Positions 30,791 to 42,330 of a stretch of DNA of 64,000 bases are shown here, in pieces. Source of the DNA: Physcomitrium patens (lineage: Eukaryota; Streptophyta; Bryopsida; Funariales; Funariaceae); NCBI RefSeq assembly GCF_000002425.4, contig NC_037271.1, positions 11,788,786 to 11,852,785 of the forward strand, read 5' to 3'. Numbering within the stretch: position 1 is the stretch's first letter; the number at the start of each line of letters is the position of its first letter. The translations under genes and the position numbers were made by a program. The notes under the pieces were generated by a model. The model had not been told where the DNA came from and did not search any database. It worked only from the letters and a program-made list of their open reading frames with translations.

Positions 30791-33700
30791 ACAAAGTCTT
30801 TTTACTATTAGATATTAGAGTGTTAGCCTATTTTATAGACAAAGACTTTATCAAAAAATAAAAAATATCTTTTATCAAGAAAATTAAACTCGTACATATA
30901 GAAGTCATAGATAGTTGTTTGTTAAATTTTGGAGATGTTATTCATATGATTGTTTCTTTAGATGTAGCAATTAAAGATCATAATAGTGTAGTAATATTTA
31001 ATATAATAAGTTCTTCCTTTAATCCAATTATTTTAAGATTATCATGGTTAAAAAAATATAATGCTCAGATAGATTGAATTTCTTGTAATCTTAACTTTTC
31101 TTGTAGTTTAATTTAAAATATTGATGGTGAAATAAAAATAAATAAGCCTAATACATCCAAATTCTTACTAGTAGATACAAGAGCTTTTATGCATGCAACA
31201 AAAGAAAAGCCATCTTTTGTTATATATGCCTCATTTATTTTTAATGGTAAAAAGATGTCAAGTAGAATTCCTAATTAGTATTTAGATTTTCAAGAAATTT
31301 TTGAAAAAAACATTACAAATATTCTTTTAAAGCATAAATCTTATGATTGTACAATTGATCTATAAGAAGAAGCTCAAACACCATTTGTATCGATCTATAG
31401 CTTATTACAAAATAAGTTGGCTATATCAAAAGAATATATTGATAAGAACTTAGCTAAGAACTTCATATGCTATTTGAAATCTCCAATAAGAGCTCCTACT
31501 TTATTTATAAAGAAAAAAATATGGATCTTTACAGATGAATATAGACTATTGAAGACTTAATGGGATCATCATCAAGAATAGATATCTCCTACCTTTGATT
31601 TTAAGACTTTTTGATCAATTCAATCAAGCAAAGATCTATACAAAAATAAATCTATGAAGAAGATACAAATTGGTCTACATCAAAGAAAGAGATGAGTGAA
31701 AGAATGTTTTTTGAATTAGGTATGGACATTTCAAATATAATTTCATGTCTTTTGAATTCACAAATGCATCAATTACTTTTCAATATTTCATAAATGATGT
31801 CTTTCATGAATTTTTTGATGATTTTATTATCTGTTATTTAGATGATATTTTAATCTATTCTAAGCATACAAAAGAATATGAATCCCATGTTCATTGTGTG
31901 TTACAAAAACTTGGAGATACAAGGATATATGCAAAGATAGAAAAGTGTATATTCTATACTACTTAAGTTGATTTTTTAGGATACATCATTTCCAACAAAG
32001 GATTACTAATAGATCCTAAGAATGTTCAAACTATCATAGATTGAAATGTCTCAAAATCAATCAAAGATGTGCAATGTTTTTTGGAATTTGCCAATTATTA
32101 TCAAATCTTTAATAAATACTTTTCTCCAATTGCATCTCTTCTTACATGTTTGATATTTAAAGATAAACTTGAGTGGATCAAAGAAGCTAAAATATCTTTT
32201 AAAGCTTTGAAGACAATATTTATTTGTGCATCAATTTTATATCATATTGATTTTTTTAAGGCATTTTTTATGGAAACAAATACATTGGATTTTACTATAG
32301 GTGTTGTTTTATCACAAATGGAAGGTCATAATAAGTTCTACTTTGTTACTTTTTATTCTAGGAAATTTTCAGCAACTTAGACTAACTATAAGATCCATAA
32401 TAAAGATCTTTTTGCAATTGTAGATTCATTTTAAGAATAGCATCATTATCTAAAAAATACTTCTAATCCAATTATTGAGTATATAGATCACAAGAACCTT
32501 GAGTATTTCATATCAACATGTATTTTGAATCATTGCCAAGTCCATTGGAATATGTCTTTATCAAGATTTGATTTCAACATTACTTATGGATCCAAAAAAC
32601 AACAAGGTTTATTAAATACTCTTTATAGACATTCTTATATTTTACCAAAAGAAAGAAATATAGCTTTTGATTAATAAAGAATAATTTTCTTGAACTTAGA
32701 GTATTTTCATCTTTGAGCAATAAAATCAACATTAATTATTGATTCAATCTTTGTCAAGCAAATTCAATTAAGTGTATCTTCTGATCCTCTTATTCATAAT
32801 ATCAAGAATAATTCTTTTAAGTCTTATGATACTTTAAAGTTTGAATTTAAAAATAATCTATTCTATTTTAAGAGATGATTATATATTTTGAAAGGTAAAA
32901 CATGATTATATGTCCTTTAAGCTTTTCATGACTTTTTAGCAACCAAAAATTTTGGATACAATAAGAATTTAGAGCTAATATCTAGAGATTTTTGGTGGCC
33001 TCAAATATAAAAGGAAGTCAAAGACTTTATATAATCATGTGATATTTTTCCAAGATTCAAAATTCTTCATCATTGATTTTATAGACTTCTTCAGCCATTA
33101 CTTATTCCAAAACAACCATGGTCTTTTATTTCTATGGATTTTATCATGGATCTTTCAATCTTTGATTTGTATGATTTTATATTCATGATAGTAGATTCTT
33201 TTATCAAAATGGCATATTTTGTACTATGTACAAAATCTATCATAGGTAAAGAAATTGCTAATTTTTTTCTTAATAACATCTATTGCTATCATTAATTGCT
33301 CAAGGATATTATATCAAATAAAAGGGACTCAATTTATATCAAAATTTTAGAGAATCCTTTTTAAGATTTTAAATGTGAATATAAAACTTTCTTAAGCTTT
33401 CCATTGTCAAACTAATTGGCAAACAAAATAAGTGAATCAAGTTTTAGATTAGTATTTGATGTGTACTATCAATTATCATCAAGATGATTGAACAAATCTT
33501 TTGCCATAGGTAGAGTTTGCATACAATAATTTGATATATTCTTCTATTCAATAAATATTTTTTTTTGTCAATTATGGTTATCATCTACAACTTAATATTT
33601 TTGACTTTTAAAAAATTGATAATCTTATGACAAAAGATTTAGTGAATTATTTGTCAAAGTTACATATAACAATAAAGGAACAATTAAAGAAAGTTCAAGA

Positions 33701-34160
33701 ACAACAAAACATAAATATGGATGCCTATTGCAAGGAATAACCACAATTCAATATGGATGATAAAATATGGTTATTCTATTGTAATATCAAGACTACTTGT
33801 CTTTGTAATAAGTTGAACTATTGTAGGCTTGGACCTTTTTTTTATTAGTGAATAAGTCAATCATATTTCTTATTGATTATATCTATCAAAGTCTATGAAG
33901 ATCCATCTCATATTCCATATGCCTCTTTTTGAGCCATATAAAATAATGAATATCTTAAAAAGAAGAAAAATACCATTCTTTCTTATAGAAGTGGATAATA
34001 ATTAAGAATTTGAAATAGAAGAAGTTTTAGATTCAAGGCAACACCAAAATAGGTTAGAATATCTTATTCTTTGGCACAGATATTATATTAGTCAATGCAC
34101 ATAGGAGTTAGTAAAAAATCTTGTAAATATAACAAAGAAGGTTGAGATTTTTTATTGATA
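30791..34160 (+). pseudogene. C2 pol remnant with chromodomain
   Basis: Protease region at 30811 reads LDIRVLAYFIDKDF, so the DSG triad is lost. RT at 31380-32000 includes FVICYLDDILIYSKH-like text (31745-31966, with YLDD intact). RNase H at 32260-32500 (METNTLDFTIGVVLSQME). Integrase zinc module near 32930-33050 and core at 33110-33450 (MDFIMDLSI, VDSFIKMA). Chromodomain near 34010-34130 (EFEIEEVLDSRQHQNRLEYL). Dozens of stops. It is collinear with the intact pol without large indels. Confidence 0.8.
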
Positions 34161-34279
34161 ACATCTATGAAAATTAAGATGAAGAATAGCAAATCTTTAC
34201 TATAAAAAAAATAAGATCTAGGGAAGATAGTATTTTCTCTTCTACTCTAGTTTGGTACTTTTGTACATATATTATACTA

Positions 34280-34702
34280 AAGAAATAAAGTATCAACAAC
34301 TAATAGATTTAATTCAAAAGCAAATATTTGCTAACTTATTGGATTAGATATTATAATTATCACAACCTTCAAGATGTAATTAATGAAGATCCTCAAGAGC
34401 TACATGTCTTTTTTTGAATGAATAGCAAAATACAACTTATTTGGTATTACAACCTTAGAAGAGACTTTCAATGTTTAGTGATTTTATTAGAGGTAAGAAC
34501 AATTTCTGATAATATTTCAAATATTTCATTTGAAGGGAGTTACAAAGGTCTCAATAATGATCAAATAACAAGGTGGTCTTTTTGCCTTTATATGAGATAC
34601 TATTTTTGATTGAAAGAATCTATCAACCATCTTCAAAGAGAATAAAGATCAAAATATGTAGTAAATATAATTTGTTCCATCTTAAATTTTTTTAATATAT
34701 GA
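34280..34702 (+). pseudogene. C2 relict of the chromovirus third ORF
   Basis: Collinear with 15925-15503 over its full length and ending in a stop at the same place (AATATATGA against AATATATAA). The best-kept segment (34418-34609) reads KIQLIWYYNLRRDFQCLVIL, then FEGSYKGLNNDQITRWS, against the intact IQRVWYHDLGRDSRCLVIL and FEGSYEGLNSDQITGWS. A few stops interrupt it. It shows that the third ORF predates the split of these two subfamilies. Confidence 0.75.
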
Positions 34703-34727
34703 TAACTACTACTCATGGAACTTGTCC

Positions 34728-34743
34728 CTAAAAAGGAAGGTAA
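34728..34743 (+). promoter_or_regulatory. C2 polypurine tract
   Basis: CCTAAAAAGGAAGGTAA lies immediately before the 3' LTR start, equivalent to AGAAGGGGGGGTAA of the intact element. Confidence 0.7.
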
Positions 34744-35241
34744 TATCATAGACATATATATTTATGCTAATATTTATTTACATGATTAAATAAAAATAAA
34801 TAAAAATATATTTATTTTATAATATTTTCTAGAAAAGCTATTTTGAAGCTTAATAGACACTGCTTTGACTTTACATAAGTTTATAGTTAATTAGTAGATT
34901 AGAAAATTGGTCAAAAATTTGACCATATATTCATAGTTTATAAAACAAACTAATTACATGGCGCATATATAAAAAACTTATCTTATAAATTAAGATACGT
35001 CTTTTGTAAAGTTAATAAATTTTAGAGGTCCTATAGGACATTGCTACATAGCCCCTAGTTAAGAGTATATATGGAAGCAAGAGTGAAGCCTTCTATACTC
35101 TTGTTAACACCTTTTTGGTCCTTAATCTTATTTCAATACTTTCTAGTTTTCTTGTCTTTGGCAAAGCCATTCTAATTTAATATTATATCATCTTTGAGTG
35201 ATTTTTTTAGTCTTTTTGAATAGCACAAGAATGTATTGATA
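34744..35241 (+). repeat. 3' LTR of C2
   Basis: Starts TATCATAGACATATATAT after the polypurine tract and ends near AGAATGTATTGATA. It aligns with the 5' LTR throughout; substitutions are common, so the insertion is old. Confidence 0.75.
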
Positions 35242-36470
35242 TTTTAGAGGTGCGCCATTAATACCTCCAACTATCTAATGCAAATACCACTAAAGAAATT
35301 ATATATGCTACCAACTATTTGAGAAGTGTGGCAATCATTTGGTGGTGACATAAAGCTCAAAGCTATGGATTTTAAGATGGATTTTATAATTGAGAGGAAT
35401 TTGAAATTGAGTTTAAGAATCAATTTTGGCCCATCAATGCAAAAAAGATAATATATGATCAACTAGCTAATCTCTCATAATATATGTCAGGACAAGATTA
35501 TGTCTTCCAATTTAAGTCTGTATGTCTTCAAATTAATAATGTTTCAAAGGTGGAGATGATAGATTGATTTATATGAGGATTAAAACTTGTATTTTAGTAA
35601 GAGGCAAAATTAATAAATCCACAAACATTTGAAGAAGCAATTAGGATTGTAAAAAAAATTGATTCTATGAATTTTAAAAATTTTAGAAGACAACTTATAG
35701 CGCAAAGTTATATGTTGCTATCTAATACTATGGCATAGCAACCAACACTAATGGAGATTGATGTCTTACAAGGATCACTAATACTATAAAGATGACAAAT
35801 GTTAATACAAAAAGGATTATATTTCTAGTAAGGGGAGCTAGGCTACTAGATCAAAGGTTGTTCAAAACATCAAAATTCAAGCACCAATAAATCAAGGTGG
35901 ATTTATAATCTTGAGATTCATTAAATTAATAACAAAATGGAATAGAAAAATAGAACTTCCTAGTAAAGGCACCAAACAATACTATTAAAAATAGTTGATG
36001 TCTCTTAGAGACAAACAGCATGGCCTAGAACAACTATCAAAAGGATCAATTGGTGTGACTAATGGATCTATTAAGAAGACAATCATGTTGAGTGCTTGTA
36101 GATTGTGGTTCTTCAAAAAATTGTATCTCAATTGGGATTGTTGATTGACTTAGGATTAAAACCAAGATAATCAAAGGAAGGAGTATATATCTAGCAAATG
36201 ATTGTGAAAACATATTGAATGAGATATGTAAGGAAGAAACCTTAAGGTTGAGTGACACCTATGCCTTAAGAGAGAAGTTTAAAGTAACAAAGCTCAAATG
36301 TGATATTATCCTTGATATGCCATGGCTAGAGGTAGAAAATAAATAAATTAATTTGCTAACAATGATGATCTCGTTTAAAGATGGTAGATGTAAGGTTATT
36401 CTTTGTACATCCAGAAAAATAATGTGTAAATAAAGGCTTATTATAAGAATGATCTTTATAAAGAATCAAA
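35242..36470 (+). pseudogene. Element F: gag and protease remnant of another Ty3/gypsy family
   Basis: Plus-strand frames in pieces: TNYLRSVAIIWW, EFEIEFKNQFWPINA, YVFQFKSVCLQINNVSKVEM, NPQTFEEAIRI, then MEIDVLQGS near 35755 (retrotransposon gag with a short linker). The protease follows with VDCGSSK at about 36100, GLLIDLGLK, YALREKFKVTKLKCDIIL and MPWLEVENK (to 36350). This text differs from both the chromovirus and A-type gags, so it is a fifth family. RT onward is missing; the sequence becomes AT-rich and meets the C4 LTR near 36583. Confidence 0.65.
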
Positions 36471-36582
36471 TATAATAGTATTAATTTCTATTATTTTTAT
36501 CTATTTCAATGAGTAATTTACTTCTTTATAATTAATTTCTATTATTATAAAATTAATATATTTTTATCTATTTCAATGAGTA

Positions 36583-36660
36583 TATATATCATAGATATAT
36601 ATCTATTGTAATTATTATCTAGGTAATATGAATACATAGAAGTAGATAAAAATAGATTAA
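36583..36660 (+). mobile_element. Chromovirus LTR C4, left part (right part 48001-48397)
   Basis: TATATCATAGATATATATCT..AGGTAATATGAATACATAGAAGTAGATAAAAATAG aligns with the start of chromovirus LTRs. It is split by A1, whose ATTAA duplication lies at 36656-36660 and 47996-48000. Confidence 0.65.
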
Positions 36661-37437
36661 TACAGAATAGATATTAGTTTGTTTTTGTAAGATATTGATA
36701 AAATAAACTAATAGTCTATAGAATAGTCAATTTAGGAGGACTGATGGTTGATTTAGTTATTAAAAGTGGTTAATTACAAGATTACGGTTAGGATCTAGAA
36801 ATCAGTAGCAATTATATAGGAGTTGTAGAAGTTTGTTGGGGGGCCAGACTGTGATAGTCATGAGCCGAGGTTAAGCTTGGTGCTTCTTCTTTGTTTTTTT
36901 TTTGTTATCTTTATTGTTGAAGAGTAATGGATAGTTTTTGAATACTGAGAAGTGAGTCTATGGAATAAATCAGAGATTGATTTATGAGTTATTGATTATG
37001 TAATTGGAGTATTATGTGATTGAATTATATAAGAAGTTATTGGAAGATTGATTATGGATGGAAGATTATGATTGTTTTTTATTGAGAGTTATGTGTGTGT
37101 GTTTCGATAGAGGAAGTCTGTGATTACAGGAATTCTATGAATCCGGATTGGTTAGTGAGAAGTCTGTTATTCTTAGTGTTGGATAGAATTTATTGAATTT
37201 TCAGCGGTCTTTTGAGAGTGCAGGGTTGCACATTGTGGTTATCAGTTGATAAAGGAGTATTGTTAATGGGAGGAAGCATTGTAGTGTTTCTTAGTATTTT
37301 AGTGGTTCGGAATAGAGTTAATTGTGTGATCTTAACAAATAAAGTTCATGCGCTTGGTCTTTATTTCCTTGTGTTCAAATTTCCCTATAGAGGTTTATTT
37401 TGGAAGGAATTGTAGAATAAGTAAAATAACAATCGCA
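36661..37437 (+). repeat. 5' LTR of A1, 777 bp
   Basis: Starts TACAGAATAGATATTAG and ends AATAACAATCGCA. It pairs with 47223-47995 over its whole length with a modest number of differences. It contains the motif GTGATAGTCATGAGCCGAGG, which is expanded in the nested LTR at 3612, and AATAAAGTTCATGCGCTTGG near the 3' end. Confidence 0.9.
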
Positions 37438-37440
37438 TTT

Positions 37441-37458
37441 TGGCACTACTGCCGGGGA
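37441..37458 (+). promoter_or_regulatory. Primer-binding site, tRNA-Asp type
   Basis: TGGCACTACTGCCGGGGA, three bases after the LTR. It is close to the TGGCGCCGTTGCCGGGGA site that I recall for many plant Athila-like elements (tRNA-Asp). The differences at positions 5-9 are mostly transitions expected from decay. Confidence 0.7.
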
Positions 37459-37552
37459 TTGATAATAGCATTGAGTGTTAGGAATTAATTATTGGATGAG
37501 TAGCTGGGCAATAGGAAGCAAATTCAGCAGTATATAATGAAAGATTATGGTT

Positions 37553-39954
37553 ATTAAGACTGAGAACATTGCAGTAAAGAAAAAATGTCAGTCAAAAGAA
37601 AGACAAGAGAGAGCACAAGCAAGAGAATCATTGCAAAATGAACGAGAACGTAAGTTAAAAAGGAAGCATCAAAAAAGTTAGATTAAGCCATGGTTGTATG
37701 CTTGTCGATGTATCCAAATATATCCAGAAGTTGACTGATCTCTAATATTTCAGATATATATACCGTTAAGAAAATTGCCAAGAGTACTTGCAGGAAATTT
37801 TGTCAACAGCCCAACATATCTCTTGAGTTCGTTAACTACAAGTGGAGGAAACACAGAAGAATTGGGTACTCCATTGGGTACCTTTCCAATAGCAAAAACT
37901 GCCAATTTTATAAAAATTGGTTCCGTAGAATGGCATAAATTGCTTATCAATAAAAGCCAATTTAGCATATTTCAAAATCTATCATTTTTACATCCAATTC
38001 AATCAATAAACTTATTCAGGGATAATAATAGTAAATTGAGGAGATAAAAAATTCTAAAAAAGATAATTAAGAAAGGTAGTGGTAATTTTAATAATAGATT
38101 AAGTGATACATAGTCTTCTTCAATGGTGACGGGTAGTCCAGTGGTTTCAATAGCAGTACAAATGGGTGATGTGAGCAATCGCACAATGAGTGTGGCTCTA
38201 TTACCTACTTTTAGGGACTTTTCGGGTGCGGATCTTGATCAACATTTATCTTAGTTTCTGACAGCATGTGTAGCCAATAATGGAAGAATCGAAGATATTT
38301 GGTTACTATGGTTGCCAACAACCTTAAAAGACACGACGTTTGAATGGTACAACTGCCAACCAGTGGTTCAATTTTCAAATTGAGAGGCATTGAAGAATGC
38401 ATTTTTAACCCATTTTTGGCCAATAGGTTTTGAGGATCGTCTTTGAGAGAGGTTAATGAATAGAAAAATGATCCTAGGGGAGGCAATGGAATCGTATTAT
38501 GGCCGGATGGTTGATATACTCAATAAGTGGCCGAATCACCAAATGTCGAAGGAATTTTTCTTATCCATATTAATCAATGGTTTGCAACCACCAGAGTTAA
38601 AAATATTTGTGAAGGAAGCTCAATCCATTACAGTGTTTGCATCCCTTAATAGAGCCAAAGTTTAGGAGGAATGCCATTATGATCAGTTTTTAATTGAGTT
38701 CAAAGTAGTTATCAAAATCCGACTTGGAACGGATCAATGGGTACTTATCCATGGATATTAGATACAAGGATCAATTCCAATGCCAATATTCAGGGGCCAG
38801 TTAATGTCACCCCATTGCAAGCTATGCCACCGAATGAGACAACAGCATATGCTTTCTATTTTCCGTATCAACAACAAGCGTTAATTGCGGAAAAATTATC
38901 AATAATACCAGTTCCAAAAGATTTCAATGAAGCCTTGTTCTTGAACCTGATGAAGAAAATGGAAGAAATGGCCATCTATATGGCCAAGGATAAGGAGAAG
39001 ATGCAAAAGCCTACCAATACTAGGACCAATGTTTGGTGCAGTAATTGTAAGGGCCATAGTCATTTGGTAACAGAATGACCTTCACCCTCACAAGTGATGG
39101 ATCAATGTACATTTTACGAAAGAAAGCACTTAGCAGCTAATTGTTGGAATTTGCAAAAGCAACAACAATTCAATAATTAGACCATGATCCCACCAACGCA
39201 CTGGGATGTCAATCAAGTTCAGTTGAGAAATACATTTGGATGGAATGGAAATTGATCTAATTGATAAAATTGAGCATTCAATAACTTTCAAAGTTCCAAT
39301 TTTAATCAGGGATCTACATCAAACCCCAAAACTACGAAAAGGAGTAACAAAGATATCAGTAATATGCTCCACCGACGTCATCGAACCAAGTTCCTTCCAT
39401 TCCAATGAGACAACCAGGATCATTTTCTAACCCTACATGGAACAAGCCCAGTAGGTATATATCGATGGAGACACCGAATATGCCTGATGGGGGTACAAGA
39501 AGACCACTTTGTTATTTTTGTTGTAGACAGATTGGCCATTATGTCAGTAAATGTCTCAATCCCAGAGCCATTGACGATTATGCGATAGTTGATGGGAATT
39601 GCAAGCAGTCGGGGCATACTTATCAGCAATGTAATGCTCCATTCAATTTCAATAATCGAGATCAACAGATCCAAAACCAAGGAAAAATAGAAGAAATAAA
39701 TCAAGATCCTCAAGATTCTCTGATAAATTGGATGGAATGTGTCCAAGCCATGCTTACCAAGAGTCAGCAAAAAGGAAAAGGATCAATTCAATATTTGGAT
39801 AATACTAGAGCAAAGGGCCAATGTGACCCAATTATGGGGACATCCAATCCAGGTCTTGTTACAGGCCTCTTACCCAGTATAAGACCTGACTCAATTGGGC
39901 TATCCAATGACGTACCAATTACGAAGGCTTTGGATCCGTTTCAAGCTGTTCCGT
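37553..39954 (+). pseudogene. A1 gag with multiple zinc knuckles
   Basis: Broken frame with a basic helical N-terminus (KRKTRESTS and QARESLQNERERKLKRK) and a capsid-like domain (LLPTFRDFSGADLDQHL, TTFEWYNCQ, NAFLTHFWPIGFEDR, YYGRMVDILNKWPN, LINGLQPPELKIFVKEAQ). It then has several Cys/His knuckles: WCSNCKGHSHLVTE (39035, last Cys now a stop), CTFYERKHLAANC (39107), CYFCCRQIGHYVSKC (39510) and NCKQSGHTYQQC (39600). It ends in the linker, where the D LTR is inserted at 39955; the continuation is at 41246. At least seven stops or shifts occur. Confidence 0.75.
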
Positions 39955-41245
39955 TGTCGGGATAGAGAGAGTTTGCCTCAAGAAAATGCTAGGCTTCTGG
40001 CTATCACTAATTATTCAATCAAGCTTGAAAATAAGGGAAGTCCTAAGTTTATATATAATTTTTCCCTTTTGAGTAATTACACCAAATACACAATCCTCAT
40101 GTAACCCGTAACTTCCAAAATATGATAAAATCTTCTAAAACCTTGTTTATTCTTATGTGGAGATTTTTCTGAACTTCAACACCTCATATCTCCTAATCCG
40201 ATCGTCCAAACAAACTCAAATTTTACATGAAATATTGATATATTCTTATTAACTTCTACAACAAATTTCAACTGCAAATTCATGGCAGATCTTGAGATAT
40301 CTTGAAAATCCTAACAGTCGCTTCAAACCCTTGTCTTTATACATCCGCGTGCAATTTTCTTCATATCTCACAAAATATAAACTCAAATGCCACGAAATTT
40401 GTATGTATAGCTTCTTAACAAAAAAATTTATATTCTCCAAAAGTTTGAGCTAAAAGTTCGTCCGAATACTCAAGTTATGGCTCCAACCATTACTACAAAC
40501 AAAACCTCTTACTTACTGCCTTTGATTTGGAAGCGTCGCCTTCAACTCCTTACAACTCCTTTATATGAATTCCAAAAGCAATAATTCTTTTGTAAAAGAT
40601 GTAGGCCTTAAAATCGCCGTTTCAATCGCATCTTTTGATCTTCAAAAGCTACTGTAAAACTCATCTTATCTTCAAAAGAGTAATAGTATGTCTTAAATAA
40701 ACACCTTAACTTCAAACGGCTATAACTTTTTTATCCTAACTCCAAATCCTCTAATTTTTGCACACAAATTGTACTCCAAACCCTAAACTTTACAATCTTA
40801 GCTTGTAATCTCCAAATGCTCTCTTTTAAGTTGCCGAAACCCTTCTTAAGGTCACGGGCAACCTCCTCAAAGCCCATTGGGCATGGTATTCGACCAATAG
40901 GGATGAAGTTCTCCATTCCTTGCCTTCATCCGACCATGCCTTGCTTTCATCCCTTTCAATTAGCCTCCTACTAGTTTAGATTTTCATCCTTAGGTTTCCA
41001 CCTTCTTCCAAGGCTTCATACTAAACATTTAGGTTCTATATATATACATATATATATAGATATATATATATATATATATATATATTTTAATGTCAAAATC
41101 AAAAGAAGTAAAGAAACAAAGTAAAGTTTCTTATACCAACTCCTTTTAATTTAATCTACTATCCACTCTAATACATATCTAGATTTATCAACATATAATA
41201 TGCTTTATCTAATTTTTACATCTTATAAGCATTTACAGTACGACA
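39955..41245 (-). mobile_element. Solo LTR, family D (copy D2), 4-bp target duplication CCGT
   Basis: Plus-strand text starts TGTCGGGATAGAGAG and ends TTTACAGTACGACA, so the LTR runs on the minus strand (TGTCGTACTGTAAATGC...). CCGT at 39951-39954 and 41246-41249. 1291 bp, the best-preserved D copy. It interrupts A1 near the gag/protease boundary; A1 reads on after it (TCCTTTCCATTAAAAGATCC). Confidence 0.85.
41038..41085. repeat. (TA)n-rich microsatellite in D2
   Basis: Mostly TA dinucleotides with two interruptions (ACA, AGA). Confidence 0.85.
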
Positions 41246-42330
41246 CCGTCCTCTATGTCGTTTCAAAAAATATCCTTTCCATTAAAAGATCCTCTCAAAG
41301 GTGGAAATTCCAAAAAAAAATCCGTCTGCTATTCCAATTCCGAGTCTAGGGCAGAAGAATATCTTACCTCAAGGAATTAAACTCCAACCAATGAAAAGAA
41401 AGAGGGCATTGGAAATTACCCTAAATATGGAACCCTATGACATATTGAAGGATCTGAATGCTATTCGACCTTCTATTTCTATGAAGTAACTTCTAGTGGT
41501 GGCACCTAATGCCGTTTTATATTGAATTCATCGTTAACATGGCATAGGCAACATACTAAGAAAGTTCGTAAAGTCAGTTTGAACCCTGATCTAGGTGCAC
41601 CAACCTTTGATGTTTCGATTGACAGTGTTATGATCTTGGGTGTTCAGATGGATGGTGGTTCTAATGTCAATTTAAGAAATGCCGATATAATGGATGCTTT
41701 AGATTTGGAATACTTAGTACCTATGACATTGGTATTAAGAATAGCAGATCATAGCCGGGTTAAATCAATGGGTATTTTACAGAGTGTTCAAACTATAATT
41801 GCTGATATTGCACATACAATTGACTATATTATCTTTCGGTTACAATATTTGACTTTAACTTATCCAATTTTATTGGGACAACCCTAGCTTTATGAAGCAA
41901 AGGCCAAGAACAATTGAGATCGGGGTACTTTGACAATTGGCAAGGGTGGCGACAAAATGGTATTACAAATGTACCTAGTACGCTATCACGGGGAGTCTCA
42001 ATTGCCAGCATCTGAATTAACATTGGATAATGAATTTAACTCTAATGATGATATAGTCGCACCGATTACGGAGGCGCCTGTGGAGGCAGCGCAACACCCT
42101 AGAGTGGTATACTAATGTGGAGCTCTGGGAGAGTACTTGATATACGCGATGGATTTGGAAAGCTCTCATTATGTTAATATTGATTGGATGACCAAGTATG
42201 ATGTGTACCATGTTAGAGCTCTAGAGACAGGATTCAGTACTTCGTACATGTCGGACTTATCGACTGATTTTCAACCAGCGCGGAAGTTGAAATAGAATAT
42301 TGCCATTGCACCTTTATGTCAAACTATTAA
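41246..42330 (+). pseudogene. A1 gag end and aspartic protease
   Basis: 41301-41489 carries the end of the gag-protease linker (MEIPKKNPS, KRALEITLNMEPYDILKDL). 41522-41887 is the protease: FDVSIDSVMILG, active-site MDGGSNVNL, a DALDLEYLVPMTLVLRIADHS flap and HTIDYIIFRLQYLTL, then LTYPILLGQP. DGG in place of DSG or DTG is also seen in A0 and A2, so it is a family trait rather than decay. The linker to RT (41930-42300) is acidic. Stops at 41888 and 42114. Confidence 0.75.

Larger units (their letters stand above)
29006..35241 (+). mobile_element. Decayed full-length chromovirus C2
   Basis: Plus-strand element about 6.2 kb long with two roughly 498-bp LTRs (29006-29503, 34744-35241), gag, pol, third-ORF relict and polypurine tract in the same order as the intact element. 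Nearly every domain is recognisable but carries stops, mostly from TGG-to-TGA/TAG and CAA-to-TAA changes. The LTR 3' half differs from that of the intact copy, so it is a separate subfamily. Confidence 0.85.
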
